In this document: in pieces, positions 61,849 to 64,000 of the stretch
Layout: each line of letters opens with the position of its first letter
Numbering within the stretch: the first letter of the stretch is position 1
NCBI GenBank assembly: GCA_021773555.1
Contig: JAJFKA010000182.1
Span: forward strand, 1 to 64,000
Reading direction: 5' to 3'
Source of the DNA: Gammaproteobacteria bacterium
Lineage (GTDB): Bacteria; Pseudomonadota; Gammaproteobacteria; Pseudomonadales; Azotimanducaceae
DNA: 64,000 nucleotides
The notes under the pieces: model-generated
The model's input: the letters and a program-made list of their open reading frames with translations, nothing else
Database searches by the model: none
Told to the model about the DNA's origin: nothing
Program-made: the position numbers and the translations under genes

Positions 61849-62527
61849 ATTGATTCTGAGTGCCCATGGGCTTAGAAAAAGCTTTGGTCAGGGCGCAGCT
61901 TTAATCAAAGTGCTGGACGGCGTCGATCTGGAGGTCAGGAAGGGCGAGCGGGTGGCGGTGGTCGGCCTGTCCGGCAGTGGTAAGAGCACCCTGTTACATC
62001 TGTTGGCCGGGCTGGATGCGCCGGATGCTGGAACAGTCGATGTGGGCGGAGAAGATATTTTATCGCTGGATGAAAACGCACTCTGTCGATTGCGCAATAA
62101 GACGCTCGGATTTGTATATCAATTTCATTACCTGATGTCTGAATTTACCGCCACTGAAAATGTTGCCATGCCATTGATGATTGGTGGTTGCACACGTAAA
62201 GCGGCGAGTCGAATCGCTGACGAGATGTTGGCGCAGGTCGGCCTCAAAGACCGCCTCGCCCACAAACCCGGCCAGCTTTCCGGAGGAGAACGCCAGCGGG
62301 TGGCGATTGCCAGGGCGCTTGCGAATAAACCATTGTGTGTTCTGGCAGATGAACCGACCGGTAACCTGGATGAAGAAACCGCGGAGGAAGTTAACCAGTT
62401 ATTGTTGCGGTTGAGTCAGGACCTGCATATGTCTTTTATTATCGTCACGCATAACCATGGTCTAGCAAGCCGCATGGATCGAACATTGACCTTGCATAAG
62501 GGCAAACTCAGTGAGTCGTCGGCATGA
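61838..62527 (+). CDS. lolD: Lipoprotein-releasing ABC transporter ATPase LolD
   Basis: A 229-residue ABC ATPase driving LolCDE. Walker A is GLSGSGKST, the Q-loop [19 protein letters not shown] contains the LolD-specific HxLMxEFTAxENV stretch, the signature is LSGGERQR, Walker [12 protein letters not shown] and the H-loop VTHNHGLA. All are intact. The stop overlaps the lolE start as ATGA. Confidence 0.95.
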   Translation: MKDELILSAHGLRKSFGQGAALIKVLDGVDLEVRKGERVAVVGLSGSGKSTLLHLLAGLDAPDAGTVDVGGEDILSLDENALCRLRNKTLGFVYQFHYLMSEFTATENVAMPLMIGGCTRKAASRIADEMLAQVGLKDRLAHKPGQLSGGERQRVAIARALANKPLCVLADEPTGNLDEETAEEVNQLLLRLSQDLHMSFIIVTHNHGLASRMDRTLTLHKGKLSESSA

Positions 62528-63729
62528 TGCTGTCGGCTTTTATCGGGCTGCGCTACTCGGGATTTGGATTCTCGGGGAGTGCTTCCGGAAACCGGTTTTT
62601 GTCATTTATCTCGCTGGCCTCCCTGATTGGCATGGTTCTGGGTGTTATTGCATTGATTGTGGTTGTGTCGGTTATGAATGGATTTGACGCGGAGTTAAAA
62701 CGCCGAATCCTCGGGGTTGTACCGCACGTTGTCATCGACACACCAGATATCGACCTGACCGGGGAGCCGGGTGTGATTGCCAGCGTTGTCTTCCTGCAAC
62801 GTAACGCGCTTGTGCTCGATGGCAAAGCCAGCCATCTACTGACCCTCAATGGCATTGAAGCGAAACAGGAAGGACGCATATCCATCATTCCGAAACACAT
62901 GATTCACGGATCGCTGGATGAACTTGCTGCCCGCCCCAACGGTCTTGTACTGGGGCGCCCGCTTGCCTATCGACTGGGTCTTCTGGTTGGCGATCAAGTC
63001 ACCGTTGTCATCCCGGAACCCTCCGTGGATGGCCAGACAATTTCACCTAAGATCGCACGCCTGGTCCTTGTTGGAACTTTTGAACTAGATGCAGAACTGG
63101 ATTACAGATTAGGGCTGGTGAATGTTGATCACCTGTCAGCTATTGTTGGCAATGTCCCGGTTCAGACTCGTCTAAGGCTTAACGATGTTTTCGATGCGGC
63201 GCGGGTCAGCGCGGAAACCTCCAGGCGTTATGGTGTATCTACGACTAACTGGACTACCCAATATGGCGACTTTTTTGAGACCGTCAAGATGGAAAAAGTC
63301 ATGATGTTCGTGTTGTTGTCGCTGATCGTAGCCATTGCGGCGTTCAATATTGTTTCCAGTCTGAGCATGATGGTAAAAGATAAACGCGGTGATATTGCGG
63401 TACTGCGAACCTTCGGTTTGTCGTCCCGGCGCATCATGGCTATTTTTGTAACACAGGGAGTGGTGATTGGCGTTCTGGGCATAGTCGTCGGCACTGTTTT
63501 TGGATTGGCAATTGCACACAACGTGACCGGGCTTGTGGCGTATCTGGAAGGGCTGTTTGGCGGCAAGATGCTGGCGGGCACCTATTTTGATTCAGTGCCG
63601 TCGGATGTACGTTATGCTGATGTTGCACTGATCACATTGGTTGCATTTATCATCAGCGTGCTCGCTACCTTGTACCCTGCATGGCGTGCTGCATCCTTGC
63701 AACCGGTAGAAGTGCTCAGACACGAGTGA
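62524..63729 (+). CDS. lolE: Lipoprotein-releasing ABC transporter permease LolE
   Basis: A 401-residue paralogue of LolC with the same plan: N-terminal helix IALIVVVSVMNGFDAELKRRILG, a periplasmic domain, and three C-terminal helices with AIAAFNIVSSLSMMVKDKRGD and VLRTFGLSSRRIM. A separate LolC and LolE rather than one LolF fits a gammaproteobacterium. It is the last gene of the operon. Confidence 0.93.
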   Translation: MMLSAFIGLRYSGFGFSGSASGNRFLSFISLASLIGMVLGVIALIVVVSVMNGFDAELKRRILGVVPHVVIDTPDIDLTGEPGVIASVVFLQRNALVLDGKASHLLTLNGIEAKQEGRISIIPKHMIHGSLDELAARPNGLVLGRPLAYRLGLLVGDQVTVVIPEPSVDGQTISPKIARLVLVGTFELDAELDYRLGLVNVDHLSAIVGNVPVQTRLRLNDVFDAARVSAETSRRYGVSTTNWTTQYGDFFETVKMEKVMMFVLLSLIVAIAAFNIVSSLSMMVKDKRGDIAVLRTFGLSSRRIMAIFVTQGVVIGVLGIVVGTVFGLAIAHNVTGLVAYLEGLFGGKMLAGTYFDSVPSDVRYADVALITLVAFIISVLATLYPAWRAASLQPVEVLRHE

Positions 63730-63839
63730 ACCAGGGCGGGTAAGCAATTTGATACTGGCCTGCCTGCCACCGCGCACGTCTACCAATTCCTGTTTATGCG
63801 ATGTACAGTGTCGAGCGGATAATAAGCCACGGAACGTTT

Positions 63840-64000
63840 ATGCCAAGATTGAGGGAAGTCCCCCGGAGCGAAGCGGATCCTACCGTCCTGCCTTTATACG
63901 ATGCCTTATTTGGCGACAAGGATCCTGTTACCGAACCTGGCACGGCGACGGGAACGCCTGGAAACTGGTGGACGGTATTCGCATTGGTACCCGAATGCCT
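63840..64000 (+). CDS. Carboxymuconolactone decarboxylase-family protein, N-terminal part
   Basis: Partial, cut by the window end; 53 complete codons with no stop. The sequence starts MPRLREVPRSEADPTVLPLY and continues FGDKDPV, then TGTPGNWWTVFALVPE, a pattern I associate with the long carboxymuconolactone decarboxylase/AhpD-like family. The catalytic CxxC would lie beyond the window. It starts 110 bases after lolE. Confidence 0.65.
   Translation, partial: MPRLREVPRSEADPTVLPLYDALFGDKDPVTEPGTATGTPGNWWTVFALVPEC

Noticed and set aside
1-64000. CRISPR arrays, insertion sequences, prophage, rRNA and tRNA genes
   Set aside because: I looked for regular repeats, transposase or integrase motifs and cloverleaf-like elements and found none I could support; tRNA detection by eye is limited.

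Overview
The window looks like chromosome from a Gram-negative, aerobic, probably marine gammaproteobacterium. The evidence is indirect: separate lolC and lolE genes flanking lolD, an NqrM/ApbE pair that matures the Na+-translocating NADH:quinone reductase, Na+-linked antiporters, Porin_5 and LpxR-type outer-membrane proteins, homogentisate dioxygenase and a Baeyer-Villiger-type monooxygenase. I see no phage, insertion sequence, CRISPR array, rRNA or tRNA. Gene density is high and no gene-free stretch exceeds about 210 bases.

Layout. 1-6.6 kb: end of nhaA, two MFS transporters, a Ca2+/Na+-type exchanger, an epimerase and a lipid A deacylase-like porin. 6.6-15 kb: multihaem cytochrome-HEAT-TPR protein, metallo-hydrolase, flavoprotein hydroxylase, short asparaginase and lldD. 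13-18.6 kb: two hybrid histidine kinases around a methyltransferase. 18.8-25 kb: acyl-CoA ligase with an MBL-rhodanese protein, a candidate HTH/nucleotidyltransferase toxin-antitoxin pair, exported RidA, DUF481 protein and a Porin_5 porin. 25.2-29.6 kb: complete pstSCAB-phoU. 29.6-36.7 kb: catabolic genes (BVMO, spinster-type MFS, amidohydrolase, hmgA) and a peroxiredoxin whose peroxidatic cysteine is encoded by in-frame TGA. 37-52 kb: a large envelope cluster. 52.9-56.3 kb: selB and selA. 56-60.5 kb: SPOR lipoprotein, D-cysteine desulfhydrase-like enzyme, apbE, nqrM and DAHP synthase. 60.6-63.7 kb: lolCDE, then the start of a carboxymuconolactone decarboxylase-family gene.

Two things stand out. 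First, the peroxiredoxin at 36112-36681 appears to be an exported selenoprotein: Sec falls exactly at the peroxidatic position, a 5-bp stem with a G at the second loop base lies 21 nt after the UGA, and selAB are 16 kb away. The stop of this gene overlaps the GTG start of hmgA. Second, a nine-gene minus-strand operon (46761 to 37598) joins an MCE protein, an MlaE-like permease and an ABC ATPase-like protein lacking the Walker A lysine, LSGGQ signature and H-loop histidine. With them are two LPP20-family paralogues, two TPR proteins, a GNA1162-FN3-beta-helix lipoprotein and a DUF4384 protein. Divergent from it is a caspase-SH3-Sel1 protein. I do not recognise this combination as a described system, and it is the best candidate for new biology here.
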